Shown: positions 24,545 through 37,692, counted from the first letter of the stretch. The stretch is DNA of 64,000 bases from Metopolophium dirhodum (GCF_019925205.1 NC_083568.1:17296393-17360392), one strand, 5' to 3'. Translations and numbers: made by a program. The notes: a model not told the origin generated them from the sequence alone.

Positions 24545-25403
24545 TATAATACGACGGAAAATATATGATGGGGAGATTGATAGTTGCATTATCAATTTCA
24601 ATGTATCAGAGCATTTAGAGTTATGAACATTTCTATCATAAATCTTCGTAAATAATAATATGGTCAGGATAAAAGTGTATTGAATACATGTCGAGAATAT
24701 AAACTAAAACTAATGAAACAGAAAACGAATATAATAGCTATTGTCACAAATATGATTTTATAAACATTTTAATTAGTCGTATTATGATTTTTTTTTCATA
24801 TCAGTCTGCATACCAGTAATATATGTAGTATACATAGTAACAAATGGTAATATGACAAAGTACAGTGTAACTGAGAGAAAATATAATGCGAAACCGTAAT
24901 AATACTTAACGAATAAAACGTTAGTAACTGAATCACCAAATTCAATTGAGTGTCTTTGAAATCTTAAACTCAGAGCTCGATGGGAGAGTCACACATGCTG
25001 TAGAAATGCTGTAGTACCATTACGCGTTGTTTACTTGTTTATATTTTTTTTTTTTTTTGAAAATAATTCAATATACATTTTATTTTTAAATAAAATATAA
25101 TACTATAAAGTTTCAATATTTAGAATATTATGGTGAATAGTATAGTACCTATGTTAGTACACTTTTCCACATCGAAACACATTGGAAATTGATTTAGGTA
25201 TACGTTTCACATTTGTGGTCCAAACTCCAAACATAACATAAACGTATATAATATTATATAATATATACACTTGATAAACAAAACTTTATTGGTTTTATTT
25301 TATTTACAAACAAATAAAAGAAGAAAAAAAAATTTAGCATTAGAACACGTGAGCCATAAATTTATGTGAGTACTTTTTTCATTCGTAATGTCTTATTATA
25401 TTG

Positions 25404-25435
<32 letters not shown>

Positions 25436-26377
25436 GTATTTTTTCATTAAAAACTACAATGTTTATATTTTTTTATTATTCCAAGTCCTTATATAATATT
25501 TATTACGAGGTGAAATTTTTATACTTGCATCGTGTGTACTTTAACTCAATTTTGTATATACTACATTTTAACCAAATGCAATCAAGATTTTATAGATTTC
25601 CACAAAAATGGAAAAATGTAAACACGGTTCTAGATACTATTCCAACGGATTACCAATAAATTGATCTTTATGAGTACCTACGTTGAATATTCTATGAAAA
25701 TCCGATTTAAACAAAAAGAAATATATTGAGGGGCGAATAAAAATTAAAGTTCACTTATTTACGTAGGTAAGTAAGGCACACAGTGTAATATTTCTTTAGA
25801 ATAATAATCATGAAATATAAGAGTGAATAAAACGACAGATATTCAATCTTGTACAATGTTCCATTTTAGAGTTTACACAATACACATTCACAGTCAATTA
25901 ATCAAAATAAAAAAAAATAAATTATATAATTATAGTATAGTATACTGTTAAGGACTTACCTAATACCTTAAATATAATATGCTTTAAATGATATTTGGCT
26001 CTTAAAGTCTTAACTATATTTTGTACGCACATTCAAAAAGTAAATTGTTATAAGATAGGCACTTGCCACTTTGAATATCGCAACGCTTAATTATTATAAA
26101 GATGAAAAAAAAAGATATAGAGTCAAGTTACGTTAAGTTGGTTAGTTAAATTATGCTGTTCACAGTATGAAAAATACTAAAATTCAAAATGATAACATAA
26201 ATAATGCAATAAATTCTTCCTCAAACTAAGTGTTGCTTAAATTATATAATTATAATATTTCGTTAAATTAAATTGAAATTGAAATTCGTTATAACTATAA
26301 CGTTACTAAGTGATAATCACGAAAAATTTAGAAAACATTTAACATTACACACAATAGTTATGTAATAAAATATTATT
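24545..26377. other. AT-rich non-coding DNA with an (AT)n run
   Basis: An (AT)n microsatellite lies at about 25409-25435, and A/T homopolymers at 25047-25058. I see no exon with splice signals. Confidence 0.5.
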
Positions 26378-26416
26378 GGGAGACGGAGTGGCAGAGTGGA
26401 CTAAGGCGTCGGCTGA
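26378..26416 (+). mobile_element. Truncated tRNA-like SINE head
   Basis: GGGAGACGGAGTGGCAGAGT followed by GGACTAAGGCGTCGGCTG resembles the 5' half of a serine or leucine tRNA: an A box of the form TGGCAGAGTGG and a D-arm-like region. The similarity ends abruptly at the anticodon-arm position, so there is no B box and no intact tRNA. It is most likely a broken tRNA-derived SINE. Confidence 0.5.
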
Positions 26417-29360
26417 AACGATAATTTAACTTCAATATACCTACCTAGTAATGTTTTAAAAAACGCGTCGACAATTTTAATTCCGTTTCGACTCTTATGA
26501 CAGTTTATAATGTTCTAGTCGTTTAAATTTCACAGTGTTTGTTTTAAAAGACATACTACTTGAAACTTTCTTTTCCGACATACAATTACATATGCGTCTA
26601 TACTTAAACAAATTTCCTCGGGCACTTACAGATTCCAAAAGTACTTACAGAAGTTATGTAAAGACTGTCGGAAAATATAAGGGAAACATTGTTGAGCTTT
26701 TGTCATTTGAGTGCAATTATATTCAGCACGATTAGTGTTTGTGAAAGATTTATGGTTACGATATGAATTTGTTGTCAATTAGGTGTTTTACTCGTTTTCA
26801 AGTAGGTAAAGTCTTTGGAGTTTATCGTTTTAATTTTAATTACCATAAAAATATATTATATTTCGTTTTGAATTGCCGAATCAAATTTAATATAAAATAT
26901 ATTCTATTAAGCTTAAATGTATAATATGAAATACGTCTATATACCCGAATACGAACCAATGTTATAAACGATGTGTTTATGATTAATAACTAAATTAATA
27001 CGACTAAATGCAATGTTCGAAACTTTTGGCGGAACCAGCTATACCACACTAGGTATATTGGAAATAAATTTCCTGCTAAACTTTAGTTTCCGTTTGTAAA
27101 CTGTTAAAGATATAATGTATTATTTTATCTTGAAGTTACTAATTTAATTAAACACAGATTTTCCTTAGTAATTATTATTATATGCTATAAAAATGGTTTT
27201 CCTACTTCTCACTAGAATCTATTAATTAAATTGTATGAATTATTACAACAGTTAAACTGTATACAATTTAAGAAAATATGAAAATATGAACAAATAGTTT
27301 AATTTATTTTGATATTTTTACAGTAAATGAAATATAAAATAGAGAATATGAACAAAATCTAAATTCAATACGGCGCATTAAATAAAATTCTCTTGATAGT
27401 TGTTTGCAGATATTAAAACTATTATTTATTCGTTTGATGCATTTTTGAATTGGACGTTTTTAAAACTTATAATTGCTTTTTTAATACAAAAATGTAAAAT
27501 TGGTTACTGTAGAAAAATACAATTTTAGGTACTACATTGAAAATAAACTCGTACAGAAACAAAATATACACTTTTTGAAAGTTTTAAAAGAAAATATTTT
27601 GCAGAACTTGGCGAAAGAACTATTTTTTCTTCTACTTCTTATCGAAGATAAAAAGCTATTGTATTCTAAACCACGTCAGTTGCTTTTATGGCTGCAAGTG
27701 GTAGTATAAAGTATATATATATATGTGTGATTGTTAGAAAACTTGTGTATACCTATACAATTTGTTAGATAGGTACTCTGGGAAGTATATTTTTCACATT
27801 GAAGTGATAACATAATGCCTAACTAACATAAATAATTGTTATTACGTTTTTAATGACAAGGAATCTTATTGAAAAAAAAGAGTATTCAAACGAATAATAT
27901 CCTTTTTCGTGAGATTAAAAATGGTTATTGGAAAATATGTTAAAGATAGCATTGTTGAACATAATATTATTATGATTTTTTCGATAAATTATAGGTAAGA
28001 AGTGACAACAATTTATATCCCTGCCACATTTTTAATTTCGATACCAAACTCTTTATAATTTAAATAATATTATTATATTTTTGTGTTCAATCATGTAATT
28101 AAATTAAATCGTTTGATATCCATACACGCCTTTGAAACTATATCGTTGCGGAGCTAAGATTCTATATTATAGTATCCACGAGTTTTTCCAAAGAAAATAT
28201 TATTAATTTCTAACAGTGCGCACACCTCTACCGGTTTTTCTTCACTAGAAATTATGAGCCGACCATATATTATCAATTCGTTTTCATGCCATTCGACAGT
28301 TATAAATGCTTTATGACGAATGGGTACTTTATGTTAATTAATGCATCGTAAAAATGTTTATTATGTATGTTTCGTGGAAAGTGATTCCTATCGTGATGTT
28401 ATGACTTATAATATCGTTATGTACATAATATAGGTACGACATTAAAATTAAATCATTGTGGGTATTTCACAGTGGTTAAGTATTTCTGTATATGAAAAAT
28501 ACGGCACATTATGCAATTGTTATATTATTACAACTACAAAATAAAACGATAAAAATATGTAAAATATTGTAAGAAATCGTATAAATGCGTATATTATATT
28601 ATTATGATCTATTATTTATAGCTCCCAGTGCCACGTGGTTTATTAGACGTTATTACGAACAAGCGAGGTAAAATTATTGCAAATTTATGTTCGAATACTT
28701 TTTTACTATGACATAAATACATTGCATCCTCAAATATTTGTTTTATAGACGAACAAAATATCATAACGTTATAATAATAATATTACGATACGTATTTGTA
28801 TGATTTTTATTTGTACGGCCATTTAAAAGTGTAAATACTGTTTTTTAGGTTTCAGTTGTTGATAATTCATAATAATAGTAATTGTAATTAAAAACTACGA
28901 TCGGACTGTTCCCATACCGGCCCACAGATGAACAACATACAATGATTTTCAATTCGTTTTAGATTTTTTTTTCTTAGAAGTATCATGTGAGCGTAATATT
29001 TATTCGTAAATTTGATTGTCATGATTATTTCGAACATTATAGAATAAAATATAATTCACCGGGCACGGTCATATTTTTAAAAAATTGCATTAGAAATTCG
29101 CGACTATACCATTTCGATACCATGATATCATATACTACAACGGCCATGTTTGATGTGTTCATTTATTTTATGTCAACGCAGTCAAACATATTACGGTCTG
29201 ATATTGAGGTTCGATGCATATACAATATCATAGAGTTATAGACGTATATATAAGTTATATTAGAAATATAATCATATGTTGATAATAACGTATACGTATC
29301 GGATAGATAATAATATAATGTCATCTAGCGTATAGTGTCAGACTGTCTCCTATGTATATA
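26417..29360. other. AT-rich non-coding DNA
   Basis: A plus-strand frame at 26535-26735 follows an acceptor-like TTTAAATTTCACAG and has a mixed residue content, but it has no ATG and no other support. The remainder shows nothing I can call. Confidence 0.4.
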
Positions 29361-29910
29361 ATAATATCGATATAAAAATAATGTTTCCGTCGACTGCAAT
29401 CTTTGAAAACAAATCGCAGCACCGCTCTTGTATATATAATAGTTTTATTGCGCTTTATGTTTCGACGAAAGCGATGACGACGTGTCGTTAAAGTCAAACT
29501 GATATAAATACTATAAAATATATGACACGTCCAAAGCGTGTTGTTGAAGTTGTACTTTATATTATTATAATAATAATAATAATAATAATAATATATAACG
29601 ACGTCCGAACGATAGACTACCTATTTTATTATAGCCATGTGGAAGCGTACACATATTGTACAGGTGCAGTTCATTGTTTTTGAAACGAAAACAATAAGGA
29701 GCAAATATTCTATGCATATATTATAATATCAACTGAGATGCATTTTAACGTATAATGTATTCCGCGTGGTTATGAAAATGCCGAGTATGAAAACGCTATG
29801 TGGGTAAAGGAATAATGTTATTACGACGTTAGATCCCACGGACGCCTGCAGGTGCGGCGGAAACGCGCCTTAATCACCATAATTTGTTAATAAAGGATAC
29901 CTGGTAGCTG
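29361..29910. other. Moderately CpG-rich non-coding DNA with (AAT)n
   Basis: CpG is raised relative to the flanks. An (AAT)n microsatellite lies at about 29567-29593. No exon is supported. Confidence 0.4.
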
Positions 29911-30044
29911 GTATATATAGTTGAGCTTCTGACGGGCTGGGTCAGGGGTGTAGAAGATGTGTCGGAGGAGCAAAGGAAACGCGGGTCACCGACGTCATCG
30001 CCTCCCCCCCCCCTTATTGCATCGTCACCCAGCACGGCGTCAAG
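29911..30044 (+). promoter_or_regulatory. Candidate TATA promoter and short first exon
   Basis: TATATATAG at 29912-29920 sits about 30 bases before GTCAGGGG (29941-29948), which could be an initiator. An ATG at 29957 opens a 29-codon arginine-rich frame (MCRRSKGNAGHRRHRL...) that runs into CAAG then GTAGGT, a donor-like site at 30045. A ten-base C run interrupts the exon. Spacing and order fit a promoter plus first coding exon on the plus strand. The peptide is low complexity and nothing downstream was matched, so this is speculative. Confidence 0.2.
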
Positions 30045-30263
30045 GTAGGTATAGTCAAGCTACGTACCTCCATAGCTGATACCTACGCTTGTTTCAATAT
30101 TATATACGTATAGGAGGTAGGTACCTTCTGTTGTAATAGTGTCGTGACCAAATACGCTAATTAAAACGTTCGGTGTCCTCTCGTTTCAAACGTATGGCAA
30201 AGGTAAAACCGTACTATTAGGTAGGTACCTATAGTTAACTGATGACGTTGTCAGCAGCAGAAA

Positions 30264-30264
30264 C

Positions 30265-30295
<31 letters not shown>

Positions 30296-30296
30296 A
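30264..30296. repeat. (AGT)n microsatellite
   Basis: About nine or ten AGT units. The plus-strand frame 30242-30532 simply reads valines through it. Confidence 0.9.
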
Positions 30297-30299
30297 CTA

Positions 30300-31208
30300 G
30301 TAGTGGTAGTAGTTGTAATCATATACTTGTCAAGTGTTTAAATAGTTTTTATAATTATATATTTAAAAACACAATAGAAAAAAATAATTCTACAAAAAAT
30401 ATGTTCAAGTATACTTTTATGCAAAGTCCTGTAAGGATTAGTCTGTTAACGTTGTCTCTAAACAATAAAAAAAAAAAACCCTTAGTATGTTACCCGATAT
30501 TTTTCTGTAAAAGGAAAATCCATGAATCATAAATAATATTGTTAATAAGTAGCCATGACAACAAAAACGTATATTTTTCAGTCAATTAGAAAAAAATCAG
30601 TAAGAAAAATAAAATATCTGTACCCAGCCCAAAAGCATATTAATGTAAAAAATAAAACGTGTATACAAATAAAAATCTAAAATCATCACTTTTTTTTTTT
30701 GAAACAGTAGATGCCAAAAACAGTAAAAGCTGTTTAAATAAATATGTATTTTTTAATTACCTTACCTTAATCTGTAAAGTAAATACTAATATTATGATTT
30801 TCTGAAATTCAATTTTATCCATAATTTGATTATCCTCTTTCAATTTTATAGTCACTATTTTAGTTCTAAAATCGTACTAGAACTAGTCATAGTCAATCAT
30901 CCTCGACATTTCTTAACATATTTTCAATGTATAATTTAGTAATCACGTGATAACCAACAGCGGCGATAACATTTTTTGTTTTTAATTTTTCTTAATATTT
31001 CGTAAAAGCTGCATTCATTAAACCATATAAAAAGACGCCGATGAAACATTATATTAACGATATAGTCAGCAACGACAGCATATTTTGACCTACCATTACG
31101 TATCCATTTTTGGCTTGAGTAACTCCGGGAGCCATATTATTTTGCCGACAGTACAATACATTGTATAGTTCTATTATAGATATGTGCATAGCGCTTAATG
31201 AGTCTTAC
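30300..31208. other. AT-rich DNA, presumed first long intron of the minus-strand gene
   Basis: Lies immediately 3' of the exon at 31209-31312 in the direction of transcription. I found no second coding exon here. Confidence 0.4.
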
Positions 31209-31312
31209 CTGAAAATATCGCCCAGCACAGCACGAAACTCCACCTTATCAACGATGAATCCATAGTCAAGCAATAGTCTCCTTCTCCTACTCCTACTCCT
31301 GCTATTCTGCTT
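31209..31312 (-). CDS. First coding exon of a signal-peptide protein (partial gene)
   Basis: Transcribed right to left. The acceptor is a pyrimidine-rich GTGCATGTATTTCAG (intron bases from 31313 up). About 49 nt of purine-rich 5' UTR follow, then an ATG at 31263-31261 in good context (CTATGG). The 18 codons read MDSSLIRWSFVLCWAIFS. This has the form of a secretory signal peptide: a short charged start, a hydrophobic core from about residue 8 to 17, and a small residue at the end. The exon ends CAG at 31209 and the intron opens GTAAGACT, leaving one base (G) of a split glycine codon, phase 1. A signal-peptide exon followed by a phase 1 intron is common in genes for secreted, immunoglobulin-superfamily and receptor proteins. 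I cannot identify which. The remaining exons were not found to the left and may lie outside the window. Confidence 0.6.
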
Positions 31313-33588
31313 CTGAAATACATGCACAAAATGGAATTAAATGAATTAACATTATCTTGGCTTAAGAATATTAGTGTAGTAGTTTAGCATCCCTTTTTTG
31401 ACCTTTCTAGACCCGCCTGGACTTATCTTAAACGCCCACACGTTTAGTTGACGATGTTTAAATATACTTTGGTCTATGTGTTTGAGCGTGTGTCCTCCAT
31501 GCAGTTCGCTCAAGAATTGTAGTATCTCTACAGTGTATAGATAAAGTAAAATTACCCGTATAATAATATTGTTTGTTCAACATATTGTATACTAATCAAG
31601 ATTTTCAACAATTATTCATCACAGTGAATACGATTTTTAAAATATTAATAATTAAGAATAAAATATTTCTGCATAAGACGATTATTAACAATATAAATAA
31701 ATTATTCTAGGTTTAGTATCAAAATTCATTAAACAAATTCAATATTTTTTACCTATTGATATTATATGTTCCATTATTAAAATGTCATAATATTATGATT
31801 ATTGCATTAATTCATTCAAATTCATTTTTATGTTTAAATATATTTTTTGTGTAGAGATGAATTTCTTTTTGGCCATATCCATCGATTTTATAATAAAATA
31901 CATTTTTATATGTATATATTATATCTTAGTATTAAATCAATAGTAAATTCTACTAATAATGTATTTATTTTTTTACCATGCGTTAATAAAGGTAAATAGA
32001 TTTTTGATATAAAATTGTATTATGATTCCTATTTTGAAATAAGCACTGGTAATTATAATTTCAACTATAATTTAAATTTTCCTAGGCCACCATTAATCTA
32101 GTTTTCAGCGGTGTCTATAGGTCTGATAAATGAATATTAATATATGATATAATATTCCTTAATATCAAAAATTACTTTATAACATACTAATTTTACAATA
32201 TTTTAAATCCAAAAAAAAAATACAATTTAAAACAATGCAATATAATAATTTATGTAACAATATTATAATAACATTTTATAATGTTTTAATTATTAAATTA
32301 TTAAAAGGAAAACATTTGTATTCAACTTTTTTGTAAGTATTACTAGCAGTGATTACTTAAAATGTTTTAACTGGGATTTTTTTAAATTTACAAAATATAT
32401 TCTTACAGTTAATTATAAGTCATTATTATTACAAGTTTGAAAATATAAATTATGAGATACCCGATGATTATTCTCAATTTAAGAACATAATATACAAGAG
32501 TATAATAGAGAAACCAAATACAATTTTTGTTATTAGTGGTCACAAAATATAAATTGTATATTTTTTTGTTAATCAGAAGCATAACGATTGATAAACGGAA
32601 ACAAATGAATCTGCAAATTAAGTAAATAATTCTTATGACGATTCGTGAAGTTCACGAACTAAACTGACTTTGCTCTACGCAAAAACATCACATCGACGTA
32701 TCCATCAATAACGTTGATTCATTTGGGAATAAAAGTGTAGGCACATCGTATCTTAAAACAAAGTTTGAAAATCACTACGTACAATCCAGTAATATAATAT
32801 AGCAGAAAAGCAACGAAGCTACGGTTTTATGCTTCGAGATTTTTCATATCAATTACGTTTTACAGTGTGGAAATTTCAATTTTTCTTCAAATCCCTATTC
32901 ATTCTGATACTATACATTTTCATTATTTTCATAGATTTATAATGACATATCACAATATTAAGATAAACTAATATTTCTTTATAATTTTGTGTAGCAATTT
33001 TTGCGAACAGCTACTCCCGGTGATTAAAGTGTATTACAAAATAACAAATAATTTAAAATAAAAGCTTACCACGGTTGTATAAGATTTAAAGTAAACAACA
33101 AAAAATGGGCAATTTATTTTTATTAAATGTTTTCATAAAATAATTATATATATTACTTATGGAATACGTATATTATATATTTTGGTATACTTTTTTACTG
33201 AGTGGATTGGCACTTTATTATGTTTAAATCAAACGTAATAACAAATGTATCAGCGGTAGGTATATCTACTAATATTAAATTAAAATAAATCATTGTTTTG
33301 TTGAACCAATCATGTTAAACAATGTTGCACAGTTTACTAACGCGAATTCACATCGTAAAATATTAAAACAACGTCACTTTTATAATGTAATATTGAAATT
33401 GAACAAGAAAATAGATGAAAAACTATAATATTTGAATGATTTTATCGACTGACAAACGCCATACCGATGAGACATTTTTTCGTACACATAGTAATAATTT
33501 ATACTTGTACATTGTGTTATATACATATAGGTACTTGATTTGAATATGCGTCTCGCACATGCTCGATCGGTTAAATGTCGGTTTTAGG
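31313..33588. other. AT-rich DNA, presumed intron
   Basis: Lies between the coding exon and the candidate 5' UTR exon at 35.4 kb. A few less A+T-rich bases occur at 31390-31520 (GACCCGCCTGGAC). No feature is supported. Confidence 0.4.
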
Positions 33589-33915
33589 TATAAAAGTGAC
33601 ATTGTCTAACGCCAAAACATACGCAACTCTAAATCCATCCGGATGGCGGATACCCAATTAACATTAATTCCGGTAATCGTCAGGAATTATTTTAACATAC
33701 AACACGTCACACGTTCCATTATTTTATGTCCCACTTTACGCATTTTGTGCCTCGCTGCGGAGTGCGGATACACGTCCTATTCAACAGCTTTTATTATTAC
33801 ACATACACTAAAATCGATACAGAGGTTACAACAGGTGAGGCCAACAAATGTTTATGTTGTTCATTTAGAACGCGGCAGTGTCCAGAGATTGTTTTACGCA
33901 CAGACTATCCGTTAA
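33589..33915 (+). CDS. TATA box plus 90-codon open frame, hypothetical
   Basis: A canonical TATAAAAG lies at 33589-33596. An ATG at 33643, about 25 bases beyond the expected start site, opens 90 codons to a stop at 33915. The protein (MADTQLTLIPVIVRNYF...) has hydrophobic patches and mixed residues but no domain I recognise. A GTGAGG donor-like site follows CAACAG at about 33834, so the frame could instead be a first exon. A second frame (33726-33953) overlaps it. G+C is above the flanks. It could be a small gene, an antisense transcript start inside the presumed minus-strand intron, or chance. Confidence 0.2.
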
Positions 33916-33953
33916 AAAATAGTATCGCGGTGATCGCGAAAGACGAACATTGA

Positions 33954-34780
33954 ACTCATCGAGTGGAGTTTTTTTCTAATATTTTGCAAAATAAATTTTG
34001 TATAAATACATGATGTTATGGTAGTATATTATTATACATATCCTGCTATTCGTGTTTCCATTTTTCAACAACACTATATTTGTATTGTAACTATACTCTT
34101 TCTTCACTTCCCAGTTGTTTTTAAATTTTAAATTTGTTTCTTACAAAGCGTATACCTGCTATAATAATATCATCGGCACGTAATTGCGATGGAATAAAAA
34201 ATAATGTGCATCTGTGTTCGTAACTTTTCATGGAAGTTATTTTACTACCAATAAGAATGGTCGACGATACCTATATATATATACCTATTATATACATCAC
34301 GAGAGTTGTGAGTTAAAATTATTCGTAGGTAGTCCCGTTAAAATTGAGATTTTTTTTATTTTGAATGAGTGCTATTTTTAAAAATTGTAACATTGTGATC
34401 AAGTTGTTTGACCATAAACTAAAGACAAGATTTGAATATTGATAAATTAAATTATGAGAAAATTCAAATATATCATTATCATAAATTTATCTTTTTTATT
34501 CGCAATTTAAAAAATTCAAACTGCATATTTACAGTCTACGTAAAGTCTTTGTTTAAGTGTTGCGTAAAAATACTATGCAAATGCGATGCAAGCTAAAATA
34601 AATATTTTTTATGAAAACTTTCTACTGTTCAATATATTATTACAAATAAGTATAGAAAAATAAATTATTCACTTCAATTTCGTTCTTATATTATTTATAA
34701 TAGCTGGTATATCATTATATCAATGCAATATTCCAAGAACAAAAATTAAATAGTTCTTTAATATACTTACAAATAGTTCT
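33954..34780. other. AT-rich non-coding DNA
   Basis: No supported feature. Confidence 0.5.
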
Positions 34781-34789
34781 ATAATATCC

Positions 34790-35060
34790 TTTCTTTATAC
34801 TTTAATATAATTAGAAACCATATTTTCTGAAAAAACAGCAGATAAACAATTTACAGCAAAAAGGGTGATTCTTATTTATAAAATAGAAATTTGTATCACC
34901 ACGGAAGAGTCTCAGTTAAATGGTAAAAAAAATGTTATTATTTAAAAATATAGTCTTTAATTATGTACTTATTACAATTTACAATTATTTCAAAAATCAT
35001 AATTTAATATATGCATTATTGAAGCAAAACAGAACGTCAAACGAGCTTAATGAATCACTG
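34790..35060. mobile_element. Family A MITE, decayed right half
   Basis: Matches family A landmarks: AAACAATTTACAGCAAAAAG, GAAATTTGTATCACCACGGA and the terminal GCTTAATGAATCACTG ending at 35060. The left half is absent or unrecognisable. Confidence 0.5.
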
Positions 35061-35397
35061 TGTGTACCATGAATATCTGAACAATTTAAATCGAAACTGC
35101 GTTATTCTGTGATACACTATATAGTACAAATGTATATTTTTTTTTTAGTGGATAAATAATAATTAATTAGTGCATTTCAGAAATGTCAAGTTTATTATAC
35201 ACTACCAAAATATATTTAGTTCATTATTAGTTATATAAAGTAAAAATATAAAGTAATGTAAAGTTATAAGTATAATAAATTATTTAAGTTAATAAGTTAC
35301 TGGTGTGTACGCAATATTTTCCTAAAGAAGCGGGGTTCAATTAAAACTAAGGACAATCATATGCAAGCCGCACGCACAACCCCGTCATCATACTTAC

Positions 35398-35456
35398 CCG
35401 TTTGTAGATTTAGGTACAAGAACAAAGTAAAGACGATAAAGAGTGCCTCTGAGGGT
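35398..35456 (-). other. Candidate 5' UTR exon of the minus-strand gene
   Basis: On the minus strand GAGTGTATTTTCACATCCAG is a good acceptor (intron from 35457 up). It is followed by 59 nt with no ATG and then CGG and GTAAGTATG, a strong donor at 35397. Strand, spacing (about 4.1 kb upstream of the coding exon) and lack of an ATG fit an untranslated leader exon joined to 31209-31312. This is inferred from splice-site quality alone. Confidence 0.35.
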
Positions 35457-37409
35457 CTGGATGTGAAAATACACTCACTAATTTTCTGATATGTAATCAC
35501 TAAAAATAATAAATAAAATAATTGACTTAAAAGCGCTGTAAGTTTTATAAATGCAATTTAAATATGATCAAAACTAACATTTACTTATATTTTCATAATA
35601 AAATACACGGTCTCGATCGACTTGAACTTTTATAATAATTTAACTTATTATATAAAACAGAAAGTACCTTATTGGAATGACAAAGAACATAATAATGTTA
35701 TACGATTATTATTTTGACTTTCATGCACATTAATATACTGAAGGTATGGTATTTTGGAATTATTATTATACATAAATTTATCTTAATAAAGTGTTTGATT
35801 TAATGGTTAATAATATACGTTTTGTGCAAGTAGTAACAGTTGTTGAAATAATTTTAAATATTGCTATGTATGTTATATTTAAATGTGTGTAAAGTTTCTA
35901 ACTGAAAAAAAAAAATTATGATTATGAACGCTGAGATCTATACAATATTATACTGTACCAATTTTTTTCCATACAAAACGATTCTTTTAAATGTTACTAT
36001 GTTTTTGAAAAGTATTCTCATTTTATTAAAAATACTTTTATACTTATACTTAATAACAAAGCAAAATGTTCGAAAAAATTATATTTTTCACTATATTCTA
36101 TTTTAATTTCAATTCCTGAACAAAATAGTTTTCTCAGATTTTCATTGTATTATAAAAATCTAATTTTGGACAAGTTTTTATTAGTTATAAGTTTAGACAT
36201 TTAATTTTAAGTTAAGATGAGCTTTTCAAAAATGTTGTTTTGTTATCACTTCAAGTTCTGTAAAAAAAAATATTTCCTAGGAAATTCATATCGAGATAAT
36301 GAGTATAACGGTTAAAAGAATCATATTATATTATTTTATATATTATTATATTATATTATCATATATTATGAAGCTGAACTAAGATTTAAATACCATGGAT
36401 CAAAAATATTTACGTCTCAATTACTTGCGTTCTCTCTGACTAAACGTAGGCATAATATATTGCGTTCATCAGAACCAATTTTTATTGCAAGTCGATTTCT
36501 TTAAGATTATTTTTCAATAATTCAGTTAACAAGTTATGAGCATTTTAAACATGTACGAAATATTTTACATACGCACCTGCTCGTGGATCATAACCAGGTA
36601 GCTTAAAAATTAAAATATCGTAAAAAATCAATTTTTATATTGTACATTTGTTAGACAAAGCAGGCTTACTGAACATGTGGGACCCACATTGTGGGTGAGA
36701 CGTCCTCTTAAGATTGTTATATTCAATGGACCGTACAGTTATAATGCACGCACAATGAAATATAGTCAGATTAAAAAATATAATTTTTTTTCACTTAACA
36801 TGAATAAAAAAACTTTCTGTGAATTGTTCTTCGCGTTTTTCTCTTAGTTTCAAAATTTGATACATTCATTAGGAAATGGATTTTTGTACTTTTTCCACTT
36901 TTATCTAAAATGATATTTCCCAACGGCCCGATAAAGGGTTGTTTGACTTAACCCAGATGCCTATAGTCACATCTATACGTAGTTATATTCCAAATTTTAT
37001 TTGGATTTTCCCAAAATATCGTTCTGATCAATAGTGCCAGTCACCACAGTTTTCACGTGAAAGCCTCCCAATTAGTGTCAACTTTAATAAACATAAAACT
37101 TGTTTCCCAAACAATTTTAATGACATATTAAGTATAAGTTTGAACATTTTTCCTTGATATATCTGATATTATTTCGTATGTACCTTAAATACCGGTATGA
37201 CTTAAACAATAGTTATCACTTCTAAAATAGTAAAAATATAATCACACATGTCTAATAAAAGTCAAGTTCATCATTGATTATATGAATTATCTAACGTCCA
37301 ACGAATTTTTATATTGATCAGTTGAGTTTAGAAATAAATTTAAATTTAAATTAAGCATCAAATTTAGTTTTACCACATCGAGATCAAAAATCCATGTGAA
37401 CATATAGTA
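35457..37409. other. AT-rich DNA with a short repeat-like patch at 36.65-36.71 kb
   Basis: The patch reads TTAGACAAAGCAGGCTTACT, then contains the palindrome TGTGGGACCCACA and GACGTCCTCTTAAG. The last 14 bases also occur in the right arm of the inverted-repeat element at 56.3-57.0 kb, so this may be a fragment of a related element. Nothing else is supported. Confidence 0.35.
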
Positions 37410-37692
37410 GTTTTAATTAGGGGGTTATACAAAATTAAATAACACAAAAACGATTCGTACGAATTTTTATTTTGATACGACAAAATGTTTAGAAAAAGAA
37501 GAGTTAAATAATTTACATTACTTATAGATAAGTTTATTTGAAAAAAGAAGTTTGACTTTTCACAGAATACTCCTTAAATAAGTAGTACGAACAAACTAAG
37601 AAAATATAAAAGTAGGTATATTTGAAAATCAGATTTTGAAACACTTAATTATTGAAGAAAAAAGGAGGTAGGGATACTTATGAATCATTCTG
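37410..37692. mobile_element. Family A MITE, decayed right half
   Basis: AAATAATTTACATTACTTAT, AAAAGAAGTTTGACTTTTC and the terminal ATGAATCATTCTG (ending 37692, followed by TA) match family A. The left arm is lost. Confidence 0.5.

Noticed and set aside
33726..33953. Second frame overlapping the 33.6 kb frame
   Set aside because: Lies in another frame of the same patch, starts after the TATA-proximal ATG, and has no independent support.
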